A DNA stretch of 5,302 bases from AC-69 sp050692435 (GTDB lineage Bacteria > Actinomycetota > UBA4738 > HRBIN12): NCBI GenBank assembly GCA_050692435.1, contig JBOGVG010000082.1, positions 1 to 5,302 of the forward strand, in the 5' to 3' direction. Shown in pieces: positions 1 to 5,278 of this stretch. Position 1 is the stretch's first letter. Every line of letters begins with the position of its first letter. The notes beneath the pieces were generated by a model. The model was not told the origin of the DNA. It saw nothing but the letters and a program-made list of their open reading frames with translations, and did not search any database. The position numbers and the translations under genes are program-made.

Positions 1-604
1 CGCCCCTCTCGTCGAAGAAGACGATGAACCTCACTCTGACCTCGAAAGACCCGGCGATGTCGAACGCGCACGTCCCTTCGTCGACGAAGGAATCTTCGAA
101 TGAGAGCGAAGCCGTGGCCGGCCTGAGCGTGGCAGGGGTCACACCGACGGACAGCACGAGGTGGCCGCCCTCCGTCCCGCGGAAGCTCCCCACCATGATG
201 AAGTACGTGGTGCCGGCGGCCGCATCGAAGCGGATCCGAGACTGCAGGCCCAAGAAGTCGTCGTTGCACGCGATCTGAGTGAGCGCTCCCGGGGAGCCGG
301 TGTATGCGGACAGCGTGGTGTCGTAGTCGCTCCCGAAGGTGTTCGGGGCGATCGAAACATCGGTGGCGGGAGTGAACGAGTACCAGACCGTGTGGGCATT
401 GCCTTCGCACTGGGGGTCATCCGGGGCGGTCGTCGCATCGGTCGTGTCTAGCGAATCCGTGAACGGCAGGGCCGTGATCACTGTGGCGTTCGCGATGTCG
501 TCATTGCCCGGTGCCGCCGCTGCCGCCGTTGGCATCCCGAGAAGCCAGGATCCGAGGGCCGTCAGGATCGCAACGAACGCGGCCGATCGGTTTCGCCTTC
601 TCAT
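1..604 (-). CDS. Secreted protein with PPC-like beta-sandwich domain (3' end cut by window edge)
   Basis: The frame stays open from an ATG at 604-602 to the left edge, giving 201 residues with no stop, so the protein is C-terminally truncated by the window. Residues 1-31 form a classic signal peptide: a basic start (MRRRNR), a hydrophobic core (about 8-23) and an Ala-rich cleavage region. Residues 33-153 match a beta-sandwich module common in exported actinobacterial and chloroflexotal proteins (PPC, bacterial pre-peptidase C-terminal type). Its marks are NDDIANATVI (34-43), HTVWYSFTP (71-79), SDYDTTLSAYTG (92-103), ACNDD (112-116) and TTYFIMVGSF (132-141). Cys66 and Cys113 could pair outside the cell. 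From about residue 156 a second segment begins (SFVDEGTCAF, then FFDERG). AGGGAG about 8 bases upstream supports the start. No enzymatic motif is visible; the likely role is extracellular or cell-surface, function unknown. Confidence 0.82.
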   Translation of the reverse strand, partial: MRRRNRSAAFVAILTALGSWLLGMPTAAAAAPGNDDIANATVITALPFTDSLDTTDATTAPDDPQCEGNAHTVWYSFTPATDVSIAPNTFGSDYDTTLSAYTGSPGALTQIACNDDFLGLQSRIRFDAAAGTTYFIMVGSFRGTEGGHLVLSVGVTPATLRPATASLSFEDSFVDEGTCAFDIAGSFEVRVRFIVFFDERG

Positions 605-692
605 CTGCGGCTCCCTCTCCCTCCGTGTGCCTGCTACGACTCGGTCGATCCTTACCCGCTGGCGGGCCTCGGGAACCCATCATGGTGAGGTT

Positions 693-724
693 GGTTCGTG
701 CCGAACCTACCCCTCGGGTGAGGG
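693..724 (-). terminator. Two adjacent small hairpins between the cupredoxin gene and the secreted-protein gene
   Basis: GGTTCG (693-698), loop TGC and CGAACC (702-707) form a perfect 6-bp hairpin. Three bases on, CCCTC (711-715), loop GGGT and GAGGG (720-724) form a second, 5-bp hairpin. Both lie in the 193-base gap between two minus-strand genes, 74 or more bases after the cupredoxin stop and before the next gene's start at 604. No T-rich tract follows on the minus strand. They could stop or process the cupredoxin transcript, or sit in the leader of the next gene. Nothing else is recognisable in this gap. Confidence 0.3.
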
Positions 725-797
725 CCGGTGCAAATGCTCATCCATCCCTGACCGGAGCAGAAAAGCGGTTTGGGCGGATTCGACGCTTCTGACGACC

Positions 798-1391
798 CTA
801 TGACACCGAGATCGACCTGGGCGGCGACCATCCGCTCTTCCCGCCGCCCGTCTCACGCAGCCGCGAGCGGAACGACCACCTCCCCGAAGACGACGGCCTG
901 AAGGTGGCCGACCTGGTGATGATGCCCCGCTTCCAGATGGCCCAGTCGCCGTTTCCCTTCCTGCGCTGCACGTCGTAGACGAACCCGTCGGATGCGCCCA
1001 CGGCCGCCACGAGGACCTTGAACGCCTCGCCGAGCGGCCCCGACGCCGGAGCGACCCGGAGGGGGATCCTCACGACCCCCGTCATCGAGGCGGGGTGGAT
1101 AGCGCAGTGGTAGGGATAGGAGCCTGCGGAGTTGACCGTGGTGGAGAAGGTGTCACCGGCGCCCATGGTCCCGGAGTCCCACAGGGCAAGGGGCGAGTCC
1201 TGCGTGGTCGTGTGGTTGAGGGCGTCGTCGTTCGTCCACCGGAACGTGTCTCCGAAGGCCCCGGTCGCCGCCTTGGGGTCGAATCCGACGGTTGTGCTGA
1301 CGATGGAGATGTCCACGGTGGCGGCCTCGGCCGGGCCGGCCACCAACATGGCCAGGACGGCCACCAGGACGAACGAAACGAACCGACGCAT
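798..1391 (-). CDS. Secreted cupredoxin (plastocyanin/amicyanin-like) with C-terminal Ig-like tail
   Basis: This 197-residue protein is predicted to be an exported type 1 copper protein, presumably an electron carrier outside the membrane. Residues 1-23 are a signal peptide (MRRFVSFVLVAVLAMLVAG, then AEA before the cut). Residues 24-111 are the cupredoxin domain. Candidate copper ligands are His60 in ALNHTTT, and Cys96, His99 and Met103 in YHCAIHPASM. The Cys-x2-His-x3-Met spacing is one longer than in amicyanin (x2) and one shorter than in plastocyanin (x4). Residues 112-197 form a beta-rich, Arg/Ser-rich tail with Trp150, Trp153, Trp172 and Trp188, resembling an Ig/fibronectin-type sandwich and possibly serving wall binding or docking. 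The ATG at 1391 is chosen because GGAG lies 5 bases upstream and the signal peptide begins there; the frame stays open far upstream only as GC-rich antisense. It is divergent from the dehydrogenase gene at 1465. Confidence 0.88.
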   Translation of the reverse strand: MRRFVSFVLVAVLAMLVAGPAEAATVDISIVSTTVGFDPKAATGAFGDTFRWTNDDALNHTTTQDSPLALWDSGTMGAGDTFSTTVNSAGSYPYHCAIHPASMTGVVRIPLRVAPASGPLGEAFKVLVAAVGASDGFVYDVQRRKGNGDWAIWKRGIITRSATFRPSSSGRWSFRSRLRETGGGKSGWSPPRSISVS

Positions 1392-1417
1392 GCGCACTCC
1401 AAACTCAGTGGTCGATG

Positions 1418-1423
1418 AGTGTA
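1418..1423 (-). promoter_or_regulatory. Possible -10 element of the cupredoxin gene
   Basis: The minus strand reads TACACT here, four of six bases matching TATAAT, including the invariant TA and final T. It is 26 bases before the cupredoxin ATG, which would give a leader of about 20 bases holding the GGAG ribosome site. No good -35 hexamer is visible 16-19 bases upstream, so this is only a candidate. Confidence 0.3.
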
Positions 1424-1452
1424 CGAGCGGCAGGCCCCGGCGGATCGTTCGG

Positions 1453-1458
1453 TAAGGT
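1453..1458 (+). promoter_or_regulatory. TAAGGT: possible -10 for a leaderless transcript, or ribosome site, of the NAD-type dehydrogenase
   Basis: TAAGGT fits the actinobacterial TAnnnT -10 pattern and lies six bases before the GTG at 1465, the spacing expected for an mRNA that begins at its start codon. The overlapping AAGGTG (1454-1459) could instead be a Shine-Dalgarno site with 5-base spacing. The two readings cannot be separated from sequence. No clear -35 is seen. Confidence 0.3.
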
Positions 1459-1464
1459 GCGCCC

Positions 1465-2541
1465 GTGGCCCACGTCGTGACGCTGATCCCGGGCGACGGC
1501 ATCGGCCCCGAGGTCTCCGAGGCCACCCGGCACGTGCTCGAAGCCACCGGGGTCGGGCTCGAGTGGATCGTCGAGGAGGCCGGGGCGGCCGCCCTGGAGC
1601 GCGAGGGGGCCACCCTCCCGGGCCGGGTCCTGGAGTCGATCCGTCGGTCCCGGGTGGCGCTGAAGGGGCCTTTGACCACGCCGGTTGGCCCAGGGTTCCG
1701 GAGCGTGAACGTGGCCCTCCGGCATGAGCTCGACCTGTTCGCCGCGGTCCGCCCATCCCGATCGCTCCCCGGCGTCCCCACCAGGTTCCCCGGCGTGGAC
1801 CTCGTGGTGATCCGGGAGAACACCGAGGACCTGTATGCCGGGATCGAGTTCGAGCGCGGATCGGCGTCAACGGCGGCCCTTCGGGACGAGCTCCGCCGGC
1901 TCGGGCATGAGCTCCGGGAGGACGCCGGCGTCACGGTGAAGCCCATCTCCGTGACTGGGGCCCGGCGCATCGTGCGGTTCGCCTTCGACTTCGCCCGGTC
2001 CAACCGGCGGCGGTCGGTGACCCTCGGCCACAAGGCAAACATCATGTGGTTCTCGGACGGGCTGTTCCTGGAGATCTTCGTGGAGGAGTCCGGGGCGAAC
2101 CCGGACGTCGAGTCCCGCGACATGCAGATCGACCAGCTCTCGATGCGCCTCACGCGCTCACCCCAGGACTTCGACGTGCTCCTGCTGCCGAACCTGTATG
2201 GCGACATCCTGTCGGACCTGTGCGCCGGCCTGGTCGGTGGGCTGGGCGTGGCCGCGGGGGCCAACCTGGGCTGGGAGTACGCGGTGTTCGAGCCGATCCA
2301 CGGGAGCGCCCCCGACATCGCCGGCCGAGGGGTGGCCAACCCGGTGGCCATGATCCTGTCGGGGGCCATGATGCTTCGTCACCTCGGGGAGTCCGACCCT
2401 GCGCGTGCCGTGGAGGGGGCCGTGGACCGGGTGCTCGAGGCCGGGGAGATCCGAACCCGGGATCTGGGCGGGACGGCCTCCACGATGGAGATGGCCGAGG
2501 CCGTGGCGAAGGCCGTGCGGGGACGGGGCCGGTCCGGGTAA
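1465..2541 (+). CDS. Isocitrate dehydrogenase family enzyme, NAD-type cofactor residues
   Basis: This 358-residue member of the isocitrate/isopropylmalate dehydrogenase family probably oxidatively decarboxylates isocitrate to 2-oxoglutarate with NAD in the cytoplasm. Substrate residues, by E. coli equivalence, are Ser80, Asn82 and Arg86 (S113, N115, R119), Arg96 and Arg117. Catalytic residues are Tyr124 and Lys190. Metal-binding Asp223, Asp247 and Asp251 lie in QIDQL and NLYGDILSD. The cofactor loop reads HGSAPDIAG with Asp284 and Ile285 in place of the NADP-binding Lys344/Tyr345. Arg292 and Tyr391 are replaced by Ser232 and Arg332. The size and the TRDLGG end resemble the mitochondrial NAD-IDH alpha subunit. 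Start: GTG at 1465, directly before the family N-terminus (VTLIPGDGIGPE). DUF1918 follows 58 bases downstream. Ser80 argues against isopropylmalate or homoisocitrate dehydrogenase, but homoisocitrate or tartrate activity is not fully excluded. Confidence 0.9.
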   Translation: MAHVVTLIPGDGIGPEVSEATRHVLEATGVGLEWIVEEAGAAALEREGATLPGRVLESIRRSRVALKGPLTTPVGPGFRSVNVALRHELDLFAAVRPSRSLPGVPTRFPGVDLVVIRENTEDLYAGIEFERGSASTAALRDELRRLGHELREDAGVTVKPISVTGARRIVRFAFDFARSNRRRSVTLGHKANIMWFSDGLFLEIFVEESGANPDVESRDMQIDQLSMRLTRSPQDFDVLLLPNLYGDILSDLCAGLVGGLGVAAGANLGWEYAVFEPIHGSAPDIAGRGVANPVAMILSGAMMLRHLGESDPARAVEGAVDRVLEAGEIRTRDLGGTASTMEMAEAVAKAVRGRGRSG

Positions 2542-2557
2542 GGTTCGGTTGACGGCC

Positions 2558-2581
2558 GCGCTCCACCGGCGGTGCGAGCGC
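2558..2581 (+). promoter_or_regulatory. 10-bp hairpin just upstream of the DUF1918 ribosome binding site
   Basis: GCGCTC-CACC (2558-2567) pairs with GGTG-GAGCGC (2571-2574 and 2576-2581) around a GGC loop, with one bulged C at 2575. It sits in the 58-base gap between the dehydrogenase stop and the DUF1918 start, 8 bases before GGAGG. No T tract follows, so it is unlikely to be a simple terminator. It could be an mRNA processing or stability element, or an attenuating structure for the small gene. Confidence 0.35.
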
Positions 2582-2603
2582 TCACGATGGAGGTTCACGA
2601 TGG
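2582..2603 (+). repeat. Short direct repeat TCACGATGG x2 over the DUF1918 start
   Basis: TCACGATGG occurs at 2582-2590 and again at 2595-2603. Each copy holds an ATG: 2587 and 2600. Only the second opens the DUF1918 frame. The GGAGG site at 2589-2593 begins within the first copy. The first ATG is in another frame and opens a long frame with no recognisable protein character. Confidence 0.6.
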
Positions 2604-2800
2604 GCGGGAAGAGCGGAGACAGGATCGTGGTCGAGTCCGAGTCCGTGGGCCAGCCGACCCGCGAGGGCGAGATCCTGGAGGTCATCAAGGGGGAGGTGGC
2701 GGTCCGGTACCGGGTGCGTTGGGCGGACGGCCACGAGACGATCTTCTCGCCGAGCGGAGGCGCGGCCAAGATCCTGCCCTCGAAGCGAACGAAGCGGTAA
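2600..2800 (+). CDS. DUF1918 small protein
   Basis: This 66-residue basic protein belongs to the DUF1918 family, small beta-barrel-like proteins frequent in Actinomycetota with no established function. The family pattern is clear: GDRIVVES (6-13), VGQPTREGEILEV (16-28), then RYRVRWADGHETIFSPS (36-52), including the typical RW-DGHE core. The tail (AKILPSKRTKR) is strongly basic, so nucleic-acid contact is possible but unproven. No signal peptide, membrane segment or cysteines are present. The ATG at 2600 is supported by GGAGG at 2589-2593 with 6-base spacing and by the family N-terminus. It lies 58 bases after the NAD-type dehydrogenase on the same strand and may share its transcript. The gene faces the minus-strand operon across a hairpin. 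Confidence 0.9.
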   Translation: MGGKSGDRIVVESESVGQPTREGEILEVIKGEVAVRYRVRWADGHETIFSPSGGAAKILPSKRTKR

Positions 2801-2820
2801 GGCCCTCAGCTCGGCCCGTG

Positions 2821-2853
2821 CTCCTGGGGGCCCCGACCGGGGCCCGGGAGGAG
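2821..2853. terminator. Strong GC hairpin between convergent genes (probable bidirectional terminator)
   Basis: GGGCCCC (2828-2834), loop GACC, and GGGGCCC (2839-2845) form a perfect 7-bp GC stem. It is extended by CTCCT (2821-2825) with AGGAG (2849-2853) across a small internal loop (GG opposite GGG). It lies in the 56-base gap between the stops of the DUF1918 gene (2800) and the convergent small gene (2857), where both transcripts must end. No T tract flanks it, as is common for terminators in high-GC actinobacteria. Confidence 0.6.
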
Positions 2854-2856
2854 CTC

Positions 2857-3039
2857 TCAGCAGCCGGGTTGCCCGGGGTGGCCGCAACACTGGGCCTTCG
2901 AGAACAGCGCGCGGGTCCGGTTGCGGGCCGTGAGACCGAGCTTCGTGGCGAACGGTGCGTCGTACACGCGCCAGTTGGTGAAGAAGTTGCGCGTGTGTCG
3001 CGCGACGAGCCTGAAGAATCCTGCCACGGTGGGGGTCAT
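2857..3039 (-). CDS. Conserved-looking 60-aa basic protein with C-terminal CCGHPGQPGC motif
   Basis: This small protein follows malate dehydrogenase by 32 bases on the same strand, so it is probably the third gene of the icd-mdh operon. Its N-terminal half is amphipathic and aromatic (FFRLVARHTRNFFTNWRVYDAPF, residues 8-30 read as two stretches), followed by a basic segment (TARNRTRAL, 37-45). It ends exactly in CCGHPGQPGC, placing Cys51, Cys52, His54 and Cys60 at the extreme C-terminus as a possible metal or redox site. From memory, similar short proteins with CCG-x-x-GQPGC tails occur in actinobacteria; no function is known to me. The ATG at 3039 has only a weak GGAAG about 13 bases upstream; a GTG at 3027 is an alternative start. 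There is no signal peptide. It is a real gene more likely than not, because its composition is unlike the random Arg/Pro/Gly antisense frames. Confidence 0.72.
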   Translation of the reverse strand: MTPTVAGFFRLVARHTRNFFTNWRVYDAPFATKLGLTARNRTRALFSKAQCCGHPGQPGC

Positions 3040-3071
3040 CGTATCGCGGTTGCTTCCAACCCCCCGGAGGG

Positions 3072-3995
3072 CTAGAGCTTGGCGAGATCCGCGCACTTGG
3101 CGCGGATGCCCTCGGCGGCGGCACGAAGCGCCTCAAGCTCTTCCCCGTTCAGGTCGAGCTCGACGATCTCCCCGACGCCCGAGGGCGACAGGCGGACCGG
3201 CACGCCCACGTACACGTCGGTGATCCCGTACTGGCCTGTGCACCACGCGCACACCGGGAGCAGCTCCTCCGTGTTTCGGACGATGGCCTCGACCATCCGG
3301 CCGATCGCCGCCGACGGCGCGTAGTAGGCGCTCCCCTTCTTGAGCAGGGCCACGATCTCGGCTCCCGCGTCGCGGGTGCGCTGGTACAGCCGCTCCAACG
3401 TGGCGTCGTCCGCCAGCTCGGCCAAGGGCTTGCCGGCCACCGTGGCGTGACGAGGCAGCGGCACCATGGACTCGCCGTGGGAGCCGAGGGTCATGGCCCC
3501 CACATCGAGCGGCGATACTCCGAGCTCCTCGGCGATGAAATACCGGAGGCGGGCCGAGTCGAGCACGCCGGCCATCCCCACCACCCGTTCCTTCGGGAAC
3601 CCCGAGACCTCCGAGGCGAGGTAGGTCATCTCGTCGAGCGGGTTCGTGACCACGATGATGATGGCGTTCGGCGACCCCGGGGTCACCTTCTCCACGACCT
3701 CGCGGACGATGCCGGCGTTCTTGCCGAGCAGGTCCATCCGGCTCATGCCGGGCTGTCGGGGGAACCCGGCCGTCACCACCACGACGTCGGAGCCTGCGGT
3801 TTCTGCGTAGTCGTTCGTGCCGGTCACGTTGGGCTCGAAGCCCTCGATCGGCGAGGACTCCCTGATGTCGAGGGCCAAACCCTGGGGCAGTCCTTCCACG
3901 ATGTCCATCAGGACCACTTCGGCCAACGCCTTCTGGACCAACCGCATCGCGGTGGTCTGCCCCACGAACCCGCTTCCCACGACGGTCGCACGCAT
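3072..3995 (-). CDS. mdh: Malate dehydrogenase (NAD, LDH-like type)
   Basis: This 307-residue cytoplasmic enzyme interconverts malate and oxaloacetate with NAD in the TCA cycle. The Rossmann motif GSGFVG (7-12) is followed by Asp31 at the end of the second strand, which favours NAD over NADP. In the active-site loop GFPRQPGMSR (77-86), Arg80 occupies the position that is Gln in lactate dehydrogenases, marking malate/oxaloacetate specificity, and Arg86 is the mobile-loop arginine. Asn118 (TNP), Asp146 and Arg149 (LDSARLRYF), and His173 (GSHGESMVPLPR) complete the catalytic set. Length is normal for this tetrameric, LDH-like group. The ATG at 3995 has AAGGAG 6 bases upstream. The gene lies 18 bases after icd, so the two are almost certainly co-transcribed, and a 60-residue gene follows. 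No defect is visible. Confidence 0.96.
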   Translation of the reverse strand: MRATVVGSGFVGQTTAMRLVQKALAEVVLMDIVEGLPQGLALDIRESSPIEGFEPNVTGTNDYAETAGSDVVVVTAGFPRQPGMSRMDLLGKNAGIVREVVEKVTPGSPNAIIIVVTNPLDEMTYLASEVSGFPKERVVGMAGVLDSARLRYFIAEELGVSPLDVGAMTLGSHGESMVPLPRHATVAGKPLAELADDATLERLYQRTRDAGAEIVALLKKGSAYYAPSAAIGRMVEAIVRNTEELLPVCAWCTGQYGITDVYVGVPVRLSPSGVGEIVELDLNGEELEALRAAAEGIRAKCADLAKL

Positions 3996-4013
3996 GCCGC
4001 TCTCCTTGCCTCG

Positions 4014-5099
4014 CTAGGCGTTCAGCTTCTCGATCACCGCATCCGCCACCTGGGACGTGCCGACGGCCGTGGGGTCGTCCCGGGTCGGCTTCATGTCGTA
4101 TGTCACCGACCTGCCTTCGGCGATGACGCCGGCGATGGCGGCCTCCAGCCGGTCGGCCGCCTCGGTCTCCTCGAGATGCCGAAGCATCAGCACGCCGGAG
4201 AGCATCATGGCCATGGGGTTGACCTTGTTCATCCCCTTGTACTTGGGGGCGCTCCCGTGGGTGGCTTCGAACACGGCGGCCTCGTCGCCGATGTTTCCCC
4301 CCGGCGCCACGCCCAGGCCGCCGATCAGCCCGGCGCAGAGGTCCGAGACGATGTCTCCGTACAGGTTGGGTAGGACGAGCACGTCGTACTCCTCCGGCCG
4401 CTGCACGAGCTGCATGGTGAGGTTGTCGACGATCCGGTCCTCGAACTCCACGTCGGGGTACCGCTCGGCCACCCGGCGGGCGGTCTCCAGGAACAGCCCG
4501 TCGGAGAACTTCATGATGTTCGCCTTGTGCACGGCCGTGACCTTCTTCCGGCCGTAGCTCCGCGCGTACTCGAACGCGAACCGAACGATCCGCTCGGTGC
4601 CCCACACCGAGATGGGCTTGATCGAGATGCCGGCGTCGTCGCGGATACGCGTGCCGGTCTTCTCGGCGATGAACTCGATCAGGTCCTTGGCTCCCGGCGA
4701 GCCCTGTTCGAACTCGATCCCCGCGTACAGGTCCTCGTGGTTCTCGCGGACGATGATCACGTCCACGTCCTCGTACCTCGAGCGTACGCCCCGGTACCAC
4801 TTGCATGGCCGCAGGCACGCGTACAGGTCGAGCTCCTTGCGAAGCGCGACGTTCACGCTTCGAAACCCGCTCCCCACCGGCGTGGTGATGGGTCCCTTGA
4901 TGGCCACCCCGTTCCGGCGGATCGAGGCGAGGACGGGATCGGGTAGGGGCGTGCCGTACACCTCTACCACGTCGGCTCCGGCCTCCTGGACGTCCCAGGC
5001 GAACCCCACCCCGGTGGCCTCCAGGACCCGGCGGGTGGCCTCCGACAGCTCGGGGCCTACGCCGTCGCCCGGGATGAACGTGACTTGGTGCACGACCAT
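4014..5099 (-). CDS. icd: Isocitrate dehydrogenase, mostly NADP-type cofactor residues
   Basis: This 361-residue enzyme probably converts isocitrate to 2-oxoglutarate and CO2 in the TCA cycle. Isocitrate residues are Ser81, Asn83 and Arg87, with Arg97 and Arg118. Catalytic residues are Tyr125 and Lys192; metal-binding are Asp225, Asp249 and Asp253. After His281 the cofactor loop reads APKYKGMNKVNP. Lys286, Tyr287 and Val293 match E. coli K344, Y345 and V351, and Arg234 and Tyr334 match R292 and Y391, all NADP contacts. The sixth, R395, appears to be Pro338, with Lys337 and Arg340 nearby. Preference is therefore predicted as NADP or mixed. It is about 55 residues shorter than E. coli Icd (416). 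The ATG at 5099 has AGGAG 5 bases upstream; 27 further in-frame codons upstream are Arg/Gly/Ala-rich and not family-like. It is first in an operon with mdh, 18 bases downstream. Confidence 0.94.
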   Translation of the reverse strand: MVVHQVTFIPGDGVGPELSEATRRVLEATGVGFAWDVQEAGADVVEVYGTPLPDPVLASIRRNGVAIKGPITTPVGSGFRSVNVALRKELDLYACLRPCKWYRGVRSRYEDVDVIIVRENHEDLYAGIEFEQGSPGAKDLIEFIAEKTGTRIRDDAGISIKPISVWGTERIVRFAFEYARSYGRKKVTAVHKANIMKFSDGLFLETARRVAERYPDVEFEDRIVDNLTMQLVQRPEEYDVLVLPNLYGDIVSDLCAGLIGGLGVAPGGNIGDEAAVFEATHGSAPKYKGMNKVNPMAMMLSGVLMLRHLEETEAADRLEAAIAGVIAEGRSVTYDMKPTRDDPTAVGTSQVADAVIEKLNA

Positions 5100-5278
5100 C
5101 TCCACTCCTCTCCGGCTCGCCCTGGGCCGGCGGGCCCCGGCCGCCCCCATTCTCCCAGCGGCCCGGACCGGCCGACCCAACCCCGCCGGCGATGCGCCCC
5201 CGTGTCCGCTGGTCGCGGTACCCTGGGTTCGAACGAGATCGTCGCCGTTTGACCGTTGATTCAGGATCGGAGCACGCC
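5100..5278. promoter_or_regulatory. Divergent intergenic region between icd-mdh operon and the right-edge gene
   Basis: These 179 bases separate two genes transcribed away from each other, so promoters for both should lie here. The left part (5100-5210) is extremely G/C-rich. A perfect 8-bp palindrome, GTTCGAAC, lies at 5227-5234. TTGACC at 5249-5254 resembles a -35, but no TAnnnT follows at 16-19 bases. TACCCT at 5219-5224 fits a plus-strand -10 but lacks a -35. A good ribosome site (GGAG, 5269-5272) precedes the plus-strand GTG by 6 bases. No promoter can be assigned firmly. Confidence 0.45.

Noticed and set aside
605..797. Possible riboswitch in the gap before the secreted-protein gene
   Set aside because: I compared the minus strand with remembered c-di-GMP and cobalamin core motifs and found no match. 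Only two small hairpins are supported.
798..2369. 523-residue minus-strand open frame spanning the cupredoxin and most of the NAD-type dehydrogenase
   Set aside because: Only the last 197 residues look like protein. The upstream part is Arg/Ser/Pro-rich antisense of the dehydrogenase gene, so it is not a fusion. The real start is 1391.
2549..2577. TTGACG as a -35 for the DUF1918 gene
   Set aside because: No TAnnnT occurs 16-19 bases downstream, and the bases there belong to a hairpin.
3447..4373. 308-residue plus-strand open frame antisense to mdh and icd
   Set aside because: It is His/Gly/Asp-rich antisense produced by GC-biased codons. It has no ribosome site or family features, and both genes beneath it are clear.
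3133..4818. 561-residue minus-strand open frame across mdh and icd
   Set aside because: It is a shifted reading of the two genuine genes on the same strand, with an Arg/Gly/His-rich composition and no recognisable domain.
5100..5180. Extended N-terminus of icd from an ATG at 5180
   Set aside because: The 27 extra residues are Arg/Gly/Ala-rich and absent from the family. The ATG at 5099 has a well-placed AGGAG and begins just before the conserved FIPGDGVGPE.
5221..5240. GGGTTCGAACGAG, resembling a tRNA T-loop
   Set aside because: The flanking bases do not form the T-stem, and no acceptor or anticodon arm is present.
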